Shown here piece after piece: positions 7,960 through 17,615 of a stretch of DNA of 64,000 nucleotides. Position numbers and translations under genes: made by a program. The stretch is from Alistipes sp. (GTDB taxonomy: Bacteria; Bacteroidota; Bacteroidia; Bacteroidales; Rikenellaceae). The DNA is taken from positions 1 through 64,000 of the forward strand of contig JAGAPT010000028.1 of assembly GCA_017623115.1 (NCBI GenBank), written 5' to 3'. Position 1 is the first letter of the stretch; every line of letters starts with the position of its first letter. The notes beneath the pieces were generated by a model. It was not told the origin of the DNA. It made no database searches and worked only from the letters and a program-made list of their open reading frames with translations.

Positions 7960-9630
7960 ATGGCTTTTAAGACTCTGTACGACCTCGTGCGCAACAGCAT
8001 CGACCGCTTCTCGGAGAAGGTGGCTTTTACGATGCTCGACGGCGAGGAGGTGACCTTTAAGGAGGTCGGAACCCGTATTGAAAAGATTCAACAGACGCTG
8101 ACCTCGGCCGGCTTGATGCCCGGTGATAAGGTGGCGCTCTATAGCAGCTCGATGCCCAACTGGGGCGTGAGCTATTTTGCCGTCACGATGTCCGGAATGG
8201 TTGTGGTGCCGATTCTGCCCGGTTTCTCGGGTGAGGAGGTTGAGAAGATTCTTGAACACTCCGAGTCGAAGGCGCTGCTTGTGTCGGATAAATTGTATAG
8301 CAAGATTCCGAAGGAGGCAATCGATAAACTCAATGTTGTCATTCGCACGAAGAACCTCAAGGTGCTGGCGCAGACGGTCAAGGGTGAGGGCGCAACGGCT
8401 GTGCCGAAGCCCGAGGAGTTGGCGGCGATTATCTACACCTCGGGAACGACCTCGTCGCCCAAGGGTGTGATGCATACGCACGAATCGCTGGCGCTGCATG
8501 CCGACCTGTGCCAGAAACTCTTCCCCATTGCGCCCGAGGATTCGTTCCTCTCGGTGCTGCCCATGTCACATGTCTACGAGTGCTCGCTGGGATTGATTTT
8601 CCCCTTCTCGCAGGGCGTTCCGGTCTTCTATCTCGACCGTCCCCCCGCAGCCGCAGCCCTCGTGCCGGCCATGCGTCGTGTGAAGCCGACGATTATGCTC
8701 GTCGTGCCGCTCATCGTAGAGAAGATTTACCGCAGTCAGGTGCGTGCCAAGTTTACCTCCAATAAACTCATGGCGGCGGCCTATCGCTTGGCTCCTATCC
8801 GCAAACTGTTGCATAAGATTGCCGGCAAGAAGCTCTATCAGGTCTTCGGTGGCAACCTGCGTTTCCTCGGTATTGGAGGTGCCAAGCTCGATGCTACGAC
8901 CGAGCGTTTCCTCGTCGAGGCCGGCATGCCGCATGGCATCGGCTATGGCTTGACGGAGACGGCTCCGCTGTTGGCCGGTGCTCTCCCGATGAAGAAGGAG
9001 GTCGGCTCGACCGGTCCGGCTGTGCCCTATGTGGAGTTGCGTCTCGATAACATCAACCCCAAGACCCGTCAGGGCGAGGTGGTGGCCAAGACCCCTTGCT
9101 GCATGGTCGGTTACTACAAGAATCCCGAGGCCACGGCCGAGGTGATTGATGCCGATGGCTGGTTCCATACGGGCGATTTGGGCGAATTTGACAGCCAGAA
9201 CCGCCTGCATATCAAGGGCCGTCTGAAGAATATGATTCTGGGCCCCGGTGGTGAGAACATCTACCCCGAGGATATCGAGTGCGTCCTGAGCGAGCATGAC
9301 TGCATCGAGGAGGCTTTGGTCACCGAGCAGCAGGGTCGTTTGGTAGCCTTCGTACACTTCAATGCCGAGAAACTCGAGCAGCAGATTGCCGATTGGCGTG
9401 CTGAGTGGAAGACCAAGCAGGAGGCCTTGGAGGCGAAGAGCAAAGAGTTGTGCACCGAGATTAAGGGCTTTGTCAACCAGAAGGTAAATCAGTTCTCGCA
9501 CCTCACGGAGGTGATTGAGCTCAAAGAGGAGTTTATCAAGACCCCCTCGATGAAGATTCGCCGCTTCCTGTATAACAACCTGAAAAACCTCCAACAAATC
9601 AAGGATGGCAAGGGAACGGTCACGATGTAG
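7960..9630 (+). CDS. AMP-forming acyl-CoA synthetase (long-chain fatty acid type), copy 2
   Basis: A 556-residue paralogue of the preceding gene with the same order of motifs: YTSGTTSSPKG (159-169), LPMSHVYE, GYGLTE, TGDLGEF, KGRLKNMIL and C-terminal TPSMKIRRFLYN with a canonical A10 lysine. An insertion near residues 485-510 (DWRAEWKTKQEALEAKSKELC) looks helical and charged and is absent from copy 1. It has its own promoter and terminator, so the two enzymes may be expressed under different conditions or have different chain-length preference. Which fatty acids are used cannot be told from sequence alone. Confidence 0.87.
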   Translation: MAFKTLYDLVRNSIDRFSEKVAFTMLDGEEVTFKEVGTRIEKIQQTLTSAGLMPGDKVALYSSSMPNWGVSYFAVTMSGMVVVPILPGFSGEEVEKILEHSESKALLVSDKLYSKIPKEAIDKLNVVIRTKNLKVLAQTVKGEGATAVPKPEELAAIIYTSGTTSSPKGVMHTHESLALHADLCQKLFPIAPEDSFLSVLPMSHVYECSLGLIFPFSQGVPVFYLDRPPAAAALVPAMRRVKPTIMLVVPLIVEKIYRSQVRAKFTSNKLMAAAYRLAPIRKLLHKIAGKKLYQVFGGNLRFLGIGGAKLDATTERFLVEAGMPHGIGYGLTETAPLLAGALPMKKEVGSTGPAVPYVELRLDNINPKTRQGEVVAKTPCCMVGYYKNPEATAEVIDADGWFHTGDLGEFDSQNRLHIKGRLKNMILGPGGENIYPEDIECVLSEHDCIEEALVTEQQGRLVAFVHFNAEKLEQQIADWRAEWKTKQEALEAKSKELCTEIKGFVNQKVNQFSHLTEVIELKEEFIKTPSMKIRRFLYNNLKNLQQIKDGKGTVTM

Positions 9631-9698
9631 TAATTCAATATGTAGCAATTAGCATTCAAAATGGAGGACGGCGTGATGTGCTGACCTCGCCAACAAAC

Positions 9699-9737
9699 AG
9701 CAGGCGTTCAACTTTCACGTTGAACGCCTGCTATTTT
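9699..9737. terminator. bidirectional hairpin terminator
   Basis: Perfect 13-bp arms AGCAGGCGTTCAA / TTGAACGCCTGCT (9699-9711, 9720-9732) with an 8-nt loop. It lies between convergent acyl-CoA synthetase copy 2 and prfB. Confidence 0.85.
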
Positions 9738-9755
9738 AGTGTTATAGAGTACACT

Positions 9756-10865
9756 TTAGTTCCCGCCGAACTCCATCAGGTAGGCCTTGATGAAGGCATC
9801 CAGGTCGCCATCCATCACTGCCTCGACGGCCGAGGTCTGTACCCCCGTGCGGTGGTCCTTCACGCGACGGTCGTCGAAGACATAGGAGCGAATCTGTGAG
9901 CCCCACTCGATGCGTTTCTTCGTCGCCTCGAGGGCCTGCTGCGTCGCCATGCGCTTATCCAACTCGCGCTGGTAGAGTTTCGACTTGAGGATGCGCATCG
10001 CATTTTCGCGGTTCATCAGCTGCGAACGGGTCTCCATGTTCTCAATCAGGTACTCGATCGGCTCGCCCGTATCGGCATCCTTGCCGTGGTAGCGCAGGCG
10101 CACGGCCGTTTCGACCTTATTCACATTCTGCCCACCGGCACCCGACGAGCGGAACGTATCCCACTCGATATCCGAGGGGTTGACCGTAATTTCAATCGTA
10201 TCGTCGATGGCCGGCGAGACAAAGACCGAGGCGAAGGTCGTCTGGCGTTTGTTGTTGGCATTGAAGGGCGAGAGGCGCACCATGCGGTGTACGCCGTTCT
10301 CGCTTTTGAGGTAGCCGTAGGCGAAGTCGCCCTCAAATTCGAGCGTGCAACTCTTCACGCCCACCTCATCGCCCGCCTGGTAGTCGAGCATGCGCACCTT
10401 ATAGCCGTGCGCCTCGCCCCATCGCTGGTACATGCGCAGCAGCATCGAGGCCCAATCGAGTGCCTCGGTGCCTCCCGCACCGGCGTTGATGTCGAGAATG
10501 GCTCCCAACTTATCCTCCTCCGAGCGGAGCATGTTCTTTAGTTCGAGCTCCTCGATGTGCTCGAGGGCTGCCGTGTAGGCCTCCTCCATCTCCTCGTCGC
10601 TCATCACCCCTTCGCGCACGAAGTCGGGCATGAGTTGCAGGTCCTCCACTTCGTGGGCAATGCGGTCGTACTGCTCGACCCACTGCTTGATGGAGGCCAC
10701 CTTGCGCAGTTGTTCGCGGGCACGGTCGGGTTGCTCCCAGAAGTCGGGCTCCTGGGTCTTCTCCTCCTCGTTGCGCAGGTCGATGCGGCGTTGCTCGATT
10801 TGCAGGCAACGCTCCAACGCCTCACGGCGCGTTTCGAGGGCTTTGAGTTGTTCGGCTTGTATCAT
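9756..10865 (-). CDS. prfB: peptide chain release factor 2
   Basis: RF2 ends translation at UGA and UAA. The 369-residue product has the RF2 codon-recognition tripeptide SPF (in RMVRLSPFNANN) and the GGQ loop (SSGAGGQNVNKVETAVRL). In many bacteria prfB needs a programmed +1 frameshift near codon 25. Here the frame is open from ATG through that region (ALERCLQIEQRR) with no in-frame TGA, so no frameshift is required. The ATG (10865) overlaps the TAA of the upstream kinase-like gene as TAATG, which implies coupled translation. It is the last gene of the MATE/kinase/prfB run. Confidence 0.96.
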   Translation of the reverse strand: MIQAEQLKALETRREALERCLQIEQRRIDLRNEEEKTQEPDFWEQPDRAREQLRKVASIKQWVEQYDRIAHEVEDLQLMPDFVREGVMSDEEMEEAYTAALEHIEELELKNMLRSEEDKLGAILDINAGAGGTEALDWASMLLRMYQRWGEAHGYKVRMLDYQAGDEVGVKSCTLEFEGDFAYGYLKSENGVHRMVRLSPFNANNKRQTTFASVFVSPAIDDTIEITVNPSDIEWDTFRSSGAGGQNVNKVETAVRLRYHGKDADTGEPIEYLIENMETRSQLMNRENAMRILKSKLYQRELDKRMATQQALEATKKRIEWGSQIRSYVFDDRRVKDHRTGVQTSAVEAVMDGDLDAFIKAYLMEFGGN

Positions 10866-11497
10866 TAGAGGGTCATGTTCAGTTTTTGGGCTGCGAAATT
10901 CAGAATCAACTCGGCAGTGGCCTCATCGCCCAGCAGCGAGGTGTTGATGCAGAGGTCGTAACTGGCCGCTTCGCCCCAATTACGGGTTGTATAATAGTTG
11001 TAGTAGCGGGCACGCTGCGCATCGATGCGTTCGATATGTTCGGCAGCCTCTTCGTCGTTGCAATTCATGCGCTCGGCCATGCGACGAATGCGCTCGGGCA
11101 TATCGGCCGAGAGAAAGATGTTGACCGTGCGGGGATGGTCGCGCAGGATGTAGTCGGCACAACGGCCGATGAAGATGCACGACTGCTCCTCGGCCAGCTG
11201 GCGAATCACATCGCTCTGAATCTTGAATAACGAGTCGTTTGACAGCGGATTTTGCAGCGAGTAGTTGCCCATCAGCGGGGTGCGGAAATAGCCGACCAGG
11301 GCCGCCAACATTCCCTTTTGTTCCTGTTCGTCGGCACGCTCGAAGCACTCGGGGCAGAATCCGCTGCGCTCGGCGGCAAGATTGATCAGTTCCTTGTCGT
11401 AGAGGGCGATGCCGAGACGTTGGGCGAGCAACTCCCCGATGCGTTTACCGCCACTACCTACCTGGCGGCCGATGTTGATGATGAAGTGTTGTTGCAT
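10865..11497 (-). CDS. cytidylate kinase-like P-loop protein
   Basis: The 210-residue product starts MQQHFIINIGRQVGSGGKRIG, with a P-loop of the form GRxxGSGGxxIG. DKELI and FIGRCADYILRD follow, matching the cytidylate-kinase-like family common in Bacteroidota. It could phosphorylate a nucleotide such as CMP, but the lid and nucleotide-specific residues were not verified. The start at 11497 was chosen because the 34 extra residues of the longer frame read through the end of the MATE gene. It begins 5 nt after the MATE stop and overlaps prfB by 1 nt. Confidence 0.75.
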   Translation of the reverse strand: MQQHFIINIGRQVGSGGKRIGELLAQRLGIALYDKELINLAAERSGFCPECFERADEQEQKGMLAALVGYFRTPLMGNYSLQNPLSNDSLFKIQSDVIRQLAEEQSCIFIGRCADYILRDHPRTVNIFLSADMPERIRRMAERMNCNDEEAAEHIERIDAQRARYYNYYTTRNWGEAASYDLCINTSLLGDEATAELILNFAAQKLNMTL

Positions 11498-11502
11498 GGC
11501 CT

Positions 11503-12876
11503 TTAAGCAAATTGAGTGCGGAATCTCCGCAGTTGACGAATCAGGAGAATGGTGGTTACAATGACCGACAGCAGGTCCGAAAGGGGCATGGCGCACCACA
11601 CGCCCCAGCTACTCTCAAGACCGCAGTAGGAGAAGAGCGACGGAAGCAGCAGCAAGGCCGGCATCAGGAAGAGCAGCTGACGTGAGAGCGACAGGAAGAT
11701 GGCCTTGGGGGCCATGCCGAGGCTCTGGAAGAAGTTGGTGGCCACCATCTGGTAGCCTACGAACGGGAAGAGCAGGAACGATAGCCGCATACCGGTCGTA
11801 GCCAAGGCGATGAGCTCTTCGTCGGCGGTGAAGAGGCGGATGATGAGGCGCGGAGCGGCCTCACCGAGCAGGAATGCCCCGAGCGACACGATTGTAGCCC
11901 CATAAATGGTCAGTCGCAGGACGCGCAAAACACGATCGTATTGGCAGGCTCCGTAGTTGTAGCCGGCAATGGGTTGCATGCCCTGATTCAGTCCCATGAC
12001 AATCATCACAAAGAGGAAGGCGATACGGTTGGTGATGCCGTAGGCACCAATCATCAGGTCGCCGCCATGCTCCTTGAAACTACGATTGATGAGGATGGTA
12101 ATCAGGCAGGCTGCCAGATTCATCAGGAAGGGGGCCATGCCAATCGAGAGAATGTTCCCGACAATCTTACGACGCAGGCGATAGATGCCCGGTCGGAAGT
12201 GGAGCAACTCGTTGCGATTCGAGAGGAAGCGCAACTGCCATACGAGGGAGACGACCTGTGCCAAGATGGTGGCGATGGCCGCACCCCGGATACCCCAGTC
12301 GAATCCGAAGATGAAGATAGGGTCGAGGATGGTATTGAGCACCACGGTGATGATGGTGGCATGCATCGACTTGCGTGGATGTCCGGCGGCTCGCATCACG
12401 GCATTCAGGCCGAGGTACATGTGTGTGACGACATTGCCCAGGAGGATAATCTCCATGTATTCACGGGCATAGCCGATGGTCGCCTCGCTGGCCCCGAAGA
12501 AGTAGAGCACGGGGTCGAGGAAAAGGAGCATGATGACGGCAAAGAGGATGCCGATGATGGTGTTGAGCGTCAGGACATTACCCAACACCTGTTGTGCTGT
12601 GGCGTAGTCGCGTTGTCCGAGGCGCATCGAGATTTGCGTGGCGGCACCGACACCCACCATGGCACCAAACGCTGCCGAGAGGTTCATTAGCGGAAAGGTC
12701 AGTGCAAGACCCGAGATCGCCAACGGGCCGACACCCTGGCCGATGAAGATGCTGTCGACCATGTTGTAGAGCGACGAGGCGGTCATCGCAATGATGGCCG
12801 GCACGGCATATTGCACGAGCAGTTTACGAATCCGCTCGGTGCCTAATTCCAGGGCTGCAGGTTTGATCTCTGCCAT
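11503..12876 (-). CDS. MATE-family multidrug/metabolite exporter
   Basis: The 457-residue polytopic protein has about 12 predicted membrane helices. It shows the N-terminal MATE signature (LLVQYAVPAIIAMTASSLYNMVDSIFIGQGVG) and the mirrored second half (GLNQGMQPIAGYNYGA). MATE proteins export cationic drugs or metabolites with H+ or Na+ antiport; the substrate here is unknown. A hairpin with a T-run lies 8 nt upstream of the ATG, so transcription arriving from the S1/P1 nuclease gene would end or be attenuated there. No consensus -7 box was found in the short gap. Confidence 0.9.
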   Translation of the reverse strand: MAEIKPAALELGTERIRKLLVQYAVPAIIAMTASSLYNMVDSIFIGQGVGPLAISGLALTFPLMNLSAAFGAMVGVGAATQISMRLGQRDYATAQQVLGNVLTLNTIIGILFAVIMLLFLDPVLYFFGASEATIGYAREYMEIILLGNVVTHMYLGLNAVMRAAGHPRKSMHATIITVVLNTILDPIFIFGFDWGIRGAAIATILAQVVSLVWQLRFLSNRNELLHFRPGIYRLRRKIVGNILSIGMAPFLMNLAACLITILINRSFKEHGGDLMIGAYGITNRIAFLFVMIVMGLNQGMQPIAGYNYGACQYDRVLRVLRLTIYGATIVSLGAFLLGEAAPRLIIRLFTADEELIALATTGMRLSFLLFPFVGYQMVATNFFQSLGMAPKAIFLSLSRQLLFLMPALLLLPSLFSYCGLESSWGVWCAMPLSDLLSVIVTTILLIRQLRRFRTQFA

Positions 12877-12883
12877 AGTTCAT

Positions 12884-12923
12884 TGAAAAAGGAGAAGAGA
12901 CTCCGCAAAGGTGGTCTCTTCCC
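12884..12923 (-). terminator. terminator or attenuator between S1/P1 nuclease gene and MATE gene
   Basis: On the minus strand GAAGAGAC and GTCTCTTC pair (with flanking G-C pairs and one bulge) and are followed by TTTTT. It ends only 8 nt before the MATE start codon. Confidence 0.6.
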
Positions 12924-12933
12924 GTTTGTGGTA

Positions 12934-13710
12934 TTAATCGTGGTCAAAGTAACGATTGAGCAACTCCGCTGTTCGATAACCGGCATCACGCATCAACTCG
13001 TTGGTCATGTCGGTTGACCACTCGACGGTCTCCGGATGGAGGTTGGTGACCTCGGGCGGATTCCACTCGTAGATGATGCTGGTCTTGGCGGCTACCTCGT
13101 TGGCCCAGTCGATAAAGTTGCCTGCAGCAATCTTCTTGATGCGCTTTTTCGAGCACTCATCGAGTGCATCGGCCACCGATTGAGCCGTAGCCTTCGAGCC
13201 GTGTATCAGGCGCGGCATGGCGTCGTAGACCGTGTGGAATTTCTTATACTTCTTGCCGTTGAGCATGACCGGTACTCGGGGAGTGTGCGGCGGATTGGCG
13301 TGCGTCGGGCAGTGCATATCTCCCACGAAGTGCAACACAAAGCGCAGATTCATCACCACGGCCGAGTCTGTCAACTCACGGTAGCGCGAGAGGTTCTCGT
13401 CGGCAAGCTGCAACGCCGTCAACACATCACCACGGGGCGAGGAGGCTTCGGCATCATATTGCAGGTGCTTGTCGTAACGAAAACTATGCCAATGGGTCGT
13501 GTAGGCGATGGGCTCATCGTGACGATGGGCATCCATCCACGAAGATTCGCTGACAAGGTCGTAGGGCATGTAACGAGCGATATTTTCGGCTGCCCGTTTG
13601 GTGAGGTTGCGTTTGGCGATTTCGACGATGATGTCATGGCCGAAGCCACCCCATGCCATGACGGTCGGAGCCAGCAGCAGGCTGATGCCCAAAAGCAGGA
13701 GTTTTTTCAT
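12934..13710 (-). CDS. secreted S1/P1-type zinc nuclease
   Basis: The 258-residue product is exported by MKKLLLLGISLLLAPTVMA. The mature protein begins WGGFGHD, as in S1/P1 nucleases where the N-terminal Trp itself binds zinc. The zinc ligands can be followed: Trp20, His25, Asp60, His73, His127, Asp131, His137, His159, Asp163 (HFVGDMHCPTHA and FHTVYDAM). The family cleaves single-stranded DNA/RNA and 3'-nucleotides, here probably in the periplasm or outside the cell for nucleotide salvage. It lies 21 nt downstream of cysS, probably in the same transcript. Confidence 0.88.
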   Translation of the reverse strand: MKKLLLLGISLLLAPTVMAWGGFGHDIIVEIAKRNLTKRAAENIARYMPYDLVSESSWMDAHRHDEPIAYTTHWHSFRYDKHLQYDAEASSPRGDVLTALQLADENLSRYRELTDSAVVMNLRFVLHFVGDMHCPTHANPPHTPRVPVMLNGKKYKKFHTVYDAMPRLIHGSKATAQSVADALDECSKKRIKKIAAGNFIDWANEVAAKTSIIYEWNPPEVTNLHPETVEWSTDMTNELMRDAGYRTAELLNRYFDHD

Positions 13711-13731
13711 GACCAGTACGCTGTTGTGCGG

Positions 13732-15204
13732 TTACTCAATCTCCCAATCTGTGCCGTCCTTGCGGTCCTTGACACGGATACCGGCAGCGGCCAGCCCGTC
13801 GCGGATGCGATCCGAAGCGGCCCAATCCTTCGCAGCACGTGCCTTCAGACGCTCCTCGAGCAGCATCTCTACGAGCGGTGTTACACGGTCACGACCGGCA
13901 CCTGCTGCCGACTTCTCGTCTTTCAAACCCAGCACTTCGAATGCGTAGAGGTGGAAGGCAGCGGTCAGGCGTTGTAAATCCTCGGCCGAGAAGCTCTCTT
14001 TGCCCTCGACTGCCGAGTTGATGATGCGCACCCAGTCGAACATGGCCGAGATAACCATCGGGGAGTTCAAATCATCGGCCATCGCCTCTGCGCAACGCTG
14101 CTCGAAGGTGGCAACGTCGACCGACGAGGTTGCTGCCGGCTTAATCTTTCCTAATGCTTCGATACCCTTCATCAGTCGGTCAAGACCCTTCTCGGCCGCC
14201 TGCAACGCCTCGTTCGAGAAGTCGAGTGTCGAGCGGTAGTGGGCCTGCAAGACAAAGAAGCGAATCGTCATGGGCGAGTAGGCCTGTGCCAGCAACTGGT
14301 GGTTGCCCGTGAAGAGCTCTTCGAGGGTGATGAAGTTGCCGAGCGACTTACCCATCTTCTGGCCATTGATCGTAATCATGTTGTTGTGTACCCAATAGCG
14401 GGCCGAGTCGTGACCCAGCGCAGCGGTCGATTGGGCAATCTCACACTCGTGGTGGGGGAACATGAGGTCCATGCCGCCTCCATGGATGTCGAAACGCTCA
14501 CCCAGATACTTCGTGCTCATCGCCGAGCACTCCATGTGCCACCCGGGGAAACCATCGCTCCAGGGCGAGGGCCAGCGCATGATATGCTCGGGCGAGGCCT
14601 TCTTCCACAGGGCAAAGTCGAACGAGTGGTGCTTGTCGCTTTGGCCATCCAATTCGCGCGTGTTGAGGACGATGTCGTCGAGGTTGCGCCCCGACAGACA
14701 GCCGTAGTGGTGTTGCTGGTTGTACTTCTCGACATCGAAGTAAACCGAGCCGTTCGAGATGTAGGCAAAACCTTCGTCGAGGATGCGCTTCACGAACTCG
14801 ATTTGCTCGATGATGTGCCCCGAGGCGTGGGGCTCAATCGAGGGCGAGAGGACATTCATCGACTCCATGGCACGGCGATAACGCTCCGTGTAGTAGTGGG
14901 CTACCTCCATCGGCTCGAGTTGCTCGAGGCGCGCCTTCTTGGCAATCTTATCCTCGCCTTCGTCGGCATCGTGCTCGAGGTGGCCTACGTCGGTGATGTT
15001 ACGCACATAGCGTACCTTGTAGCCCAGCGAACGCAGATAGCGGAACAGCAGGTCGAAGGTTACGGCCGGTCGGGCATGTCCCAGATGGGGATCGCCATAG
15101 ACCGTCGGGCCGCAGACATACATGCCGACACGCCCCTCGGTAATGGGCTCGAACTCCTCCTTACGACGGGTAAGGGTATTGTAAAGCGAAAAATTCGTCT
15201 TCAT
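13732..15204 (-). CDS. cysS: cysteinyl-tRNA synthetase
   Basis: Class I synthetase for tRNA-Cys, 490 residues. It has the HIGH variant DPHLGHARP, zinc ligands in [10 protein letters not shown] and WHMECSAMS with HHECE, and the KMSKS variant KMGKSLGNF. The C-terminal DALR-like anticodon region is present. I start at [14 protein letters not shown] (15204), where family similarity begins. A codon at 15219 would add five residues. A -7 box lies 27 nt upstream of 15204. Confidence 0.96.
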   Translation of the reverse strand: MKTNFSLYNTLTRRKEEFEPITEGRVGMYVCGPTVYGDPHLGHARPAVTFDLLFRYLRSLGYKVRYVRNITDVGHLEHDADEGEDKIAKKARLEQLEPMEVAHYYTERYRRAMESMNVLSPSIEPHASGHIIEQIEFVKRILDEGFAYISNGSVYFDVEKYNQQHHYGCLSGRNLDDIVLNTRELDGQSDKHHSFDFALWKKASPEHIMRWPSPWSDGFPGWHMECSAMSTKYLGERFDIHGGGMDLMFPHHECEIAQSTAALGHDSARYWVHNNMITINGQKMGKSLGNFITLEELFTGNHQLLAQAYSPMTIRFFVLQAHYRSTLDFSNEALQAAEKGLDRLMKGIEALGKIKPAATSSVDVATFEQRCAEAMADDLNSPMVISAMFDWVRIINSAVEGKESFSAEDLQRLTAAFHLYAFEVLGLKDEKSAAGAGRDRVTPLVEMLLEERLKARAAKDWAASDRIRDGLAAAGIRVKDRKDGTDWEIE

Positions 15205-15231
15205 AGCAGTTTGATACATTTATAGAATGTG

Positions 15232-15239
15232 CAAATTTA
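15232..15239 (-). promoter_or_regulatory. -7 box for cysS
   Basis: On the minus strand it reads TAAATTTG, matching TAnnTTTG. Confidence 0.6.
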
Positions 15240-15272
15240 GTAAAAAAACGGATGCAAACGAAACCTTCGTCC

Positions 15273-15302
15273 GAAAAGATAATCTTTTCGCCGGAAAAGC
15301 CA
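15273..15302 (+). repeat. 30-bp palindromic direct repeat, copy 1
   Basis: The palindrome GAAAAGATAATCTTTTC is followed by GCCGGAAAAGCCA. The same 30 bases, with one C/T difference, recur at 17616-17645, so the two copies bracket the heparinase-like gene. This copy lies 96 nt upstream of that gene's -7 box. Confidence 0.85.
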
Positions 15303-15368
15303 GGTGAGGGATGGACGATTGTGTTAAAAAAGTGTATCGTTTTGCTATGTATACCATGCCTGATTGCC

Positions 15369-15376
15369 TATCTTTG
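15369..15376 (+). promoter_or_regulatory. -7 box for the heparinase-like gene
   Basis: TATCTTTG matches TAnnTTTG, 34 nt upstream of the ATG at 15411. It rules out the much longer in-frame start at 15252. Confidence 0.65.
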
Positions 15377-15410
15377 TATGACTTCTACATCTAATCTAAA
15401 TGCTGCAGTG

Positions 15411-17546
15411 ATGAAAAAACTGTTTTTGTTTGTGTGTATCCTGTTTGTTTGGCAACTGACGTGGGCGGATAGCAAGTGGCCAAACCACTATCAGGGTGGC
15501 GATGAGAAACTCTTCTATAACCACCAAACCATCGAGGAGATACGCACGCGTATCGAAACGCAGACGTGGGCCAAAAAGTTGTACCAACGCCTGAAAAAGG
15601 AGTTGGCCGACCCCGAGGCTGAAGCCTATAAACCACTTGAGGGACTCTCACCGCGTAGTTATGAGGGACGATGGACCCGCGATGCGATTCTTTGCTATCG
15701 TGTCGATGGCGATGAAACGCACCTGCCGAAAGCAGTCGATCATATCGTGAACTATTTTCGGCTCAATAAACCTGAACAGCCTTGCTTTTCGCGCGATACG
15801 ACGAAAGCGTTCGAAACCTTTTGGGAATGGGGGTGGTATTCACTCTTTCATCTGACGGGCTACGATATGCTTCGGCATCATCCGCTGATGCGTCCTTATC
15901 GAGCTGTGATGGAACGCCGTATTCGGGAGGTGCTTGCCGAGGGTAAGCGTTATGAACGCCGTGTGGAGCGTCTCGGTAATATCCAATTTTTTGGGGTAAC
16001 CGTCTTGGGTATTTATGGCTTTGCGGCTGGCGATGAGCAGGCTGTCGATGTGGCGATCAATGGTAAAAACGGATTCAAATCCTATCTGATGCGTTTCCGC
16101 GATGAGGGGCGATTCGCTCCCGAACCGTTGCACTATACCTTTGGTTATGTGGATTGCTGCATGACCTTATTGGCTGAAGCTGCCCGCATGAACCATTATG
16201 CGGAAGACCTCTACCGCTATGTCGCCCCCAACGGAGCCTCGATCTATCGCATGTATGAGAGTTTCTTGCAGGCGGCTACTCCCAATGGATTCGGATTTGA
16301 TAATGGCGATGGTGGTGTGCGCCAAGGGTGGGTCCAAGGGCGGATTATCCATGAGCACACGCCGATCCTGTCCTCCTTTGGAAAGATTCATCGTACGAAT
16401 CAGAAGCATGAGATTTACCATGCGGCCTATCGTACTCCGACGACGGCTTGGGCTGTAGCGCAGAACCCGAATCGTGATGATCGATGCTTTACTTTTTGGG
16501 GATATAGCGCATTGACGCATGGCATCGCATGCGATGGGGCAGTGGCTCCGGAGGCGCGCAGCGGGGTCTATCCGGAGATGGGCAACGCCTATATCAAGAG
16601 TGTGCAGGGGCGCGATTATTGGTGGAGCGAATCGCTGGTCGTGCATATGCGCAATGGCGCATCGCAGCAGTTCCATAGCCATAACGACCATTGCTCCTTT
16701 ACGCTGACGGCCTTTGATAAATTTGTCTATAACGACCATATGTTGCACTGGGACTACCTCTGTCCGCGTAAGGGGCGTGCTAACTATACGCCCATGTCGG
16801 GACGTATCTGCAACCACAATACGGTGGTGGTGGATGGTCGCGAGCCGGATGTGTCGGTGATTAAGTTGGGGCGTCGAAAGCCGGAAGTGCCGGGTGTGCC
16901 CTTCTCTGAAATACATCAGGATGGCCCTATGCAACGCCTCTCGTGCGAGGGTTCTCCCTATGGCGGCGTGTGGCAAAAACGCACGCTCTACGTGACGCCG
17001 GAGTATGTGCTCGATCTCTTTACGCTCGAATCGGATGAGGAGCATACCTACGACTATCTGTTGCACTCGTTGGGGCGTGTCGAATATACGGGGGTTGGTG
17101 CGTGGAGCGATTATCCGCACCTGTCGACCGAATATCAATTGCGCGATGTGGATAGCAAATCAACGCGGGATGACCGCTGGTGGTTGATGCATACCCGAAT
17201 GGCACCGTGTACCGATGTGTTACAGATGGATTTTCTGGATACGGATAGCATCGGAGTATATACCACCATGCTGTATGAACCGAATACACAGCTTATTACG
17301 ACCACCTTGCCTACCTATATCTCCTGTGTGACGGGTTGGGATGGCTCGTATCAGTTTCCGCGTCGTCCGATGGCTGTGGTGCGTCGCCATGCGAAGGCTA
17401 CCTCCTTTGTCGCCTTACACGAACCTTACCGAAATCGGTTGAAGCAGCCGTTGACGATTGAACGAACGGGGGATGTGATTGTGGTCAAAGGGGCAAAATT
17501 TGTCGATACCTACAACCTGACAACGGGATCCTTTGCGCGTCGATAA
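15411..17546 (+). CDS. secreted heparinase II/III-family polysaccharide lyase-like protein
   Basis: The 711-residue product has a signal peptide (MKKLFLFVCILFVWQLTWA). An alpha-helical toroid-like N-terminal half is followed by a beta-rich domain from about residue 410. The beta domain has the heparinase II/III pattern SHNDHCSFTLTAFDKFVYND and then NHNTVVVDGREPDV. Family members cleave acidic polysaccharides by beta-elimination or act on related glycans; the substrate is unknown. It is an orphan here, with no SusC/SusD, sulfatase or other carbohydrate gene beside it. Codon use looks less biased than in neighbouring housekeeping genes (by eye). The 30-bp repeats on both sides suggest a mobile or deletable cassette. 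Confidence 0.75.
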   Translation: MKKLFLFVCILFVWQLTWADSKWPNHYQGGDEKLFYNHQTIEEIRTRIETQTWAKKLYQRLKKELADPEAEAYKPLEGLSPRSYEGRWTRDAILCYRVDGDETHLPKAVDHIVNYFRLNKPEQPCFSRDTTKAFETFWEWGWYSLFHLTGYDMLRHHPLMRPYRAVMERRIREVLAEGKRYERRVERLGNIQFFGVTVLGIYGFAAGDEQAVDVAINGKNGFKSYLMRFRDEGRFAPEPLHYTFGYVDCCMTLLAEAARMNHYAEDLYRYVAPNGASIYRMYESFLQAATPNGFGFDNGDGGVRQGWVQGRIIHEHTPILSSFGKIHRTNQKHEIYHAAYRTPTTAWAVAQNPNRDDRCFTFWGYSALTHGIACDGAVAPEARSGVYPEMGNAYIKSVQGRDYWWSESLVVHMRNGASQQFHSHNDHCSFTLTAFDKFVYNDHMLHWDYLCPRKGRANYTPMSGRICNHNTVVVDGREPDVSVIKLGRRKPEVPGVPFSEIHQDGPMQRLSCEGSPYGGVWQKRTLYVTPEYVLDLFTLESDEEHTYDYLLHSLGRVEYTGVGAWSDYPHLSTEYQLRDVDSKSTRDDRWWLMHTRMAPCTDVLQMDFLDTDSIGVYTTMLYEPNTQLITTTLPTYISCVTGWDGSYQFPRRPMAVVRRHAKATSFVALHEPYRNRLKQPLTIERTGDVIVVKGAKFVDTYNLTTGSFARR

Positions 17547-17615
17547 GCGCACGTTATGCAGGGCATGGGGCGACTCAACAAGCGGTTGGGTTGCCCCATT
17601 GCTATCCCTTTGCCT

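Noticed and set aside
6124..8499. 791-codon open frame on the minus strand opposite the acyl-CoA synthetases
   Set aside because: It is a by-product of strong codon bias in the real genes; the translation is His/Arg/Leu-rich with no domain, and it spans two genes and a terminator.
10780..10865. Programmed +1 frameshift at the start of prfB
   Set aside because: The frame is continuous from ATG through the usual shift site, with no in-frame TGA.
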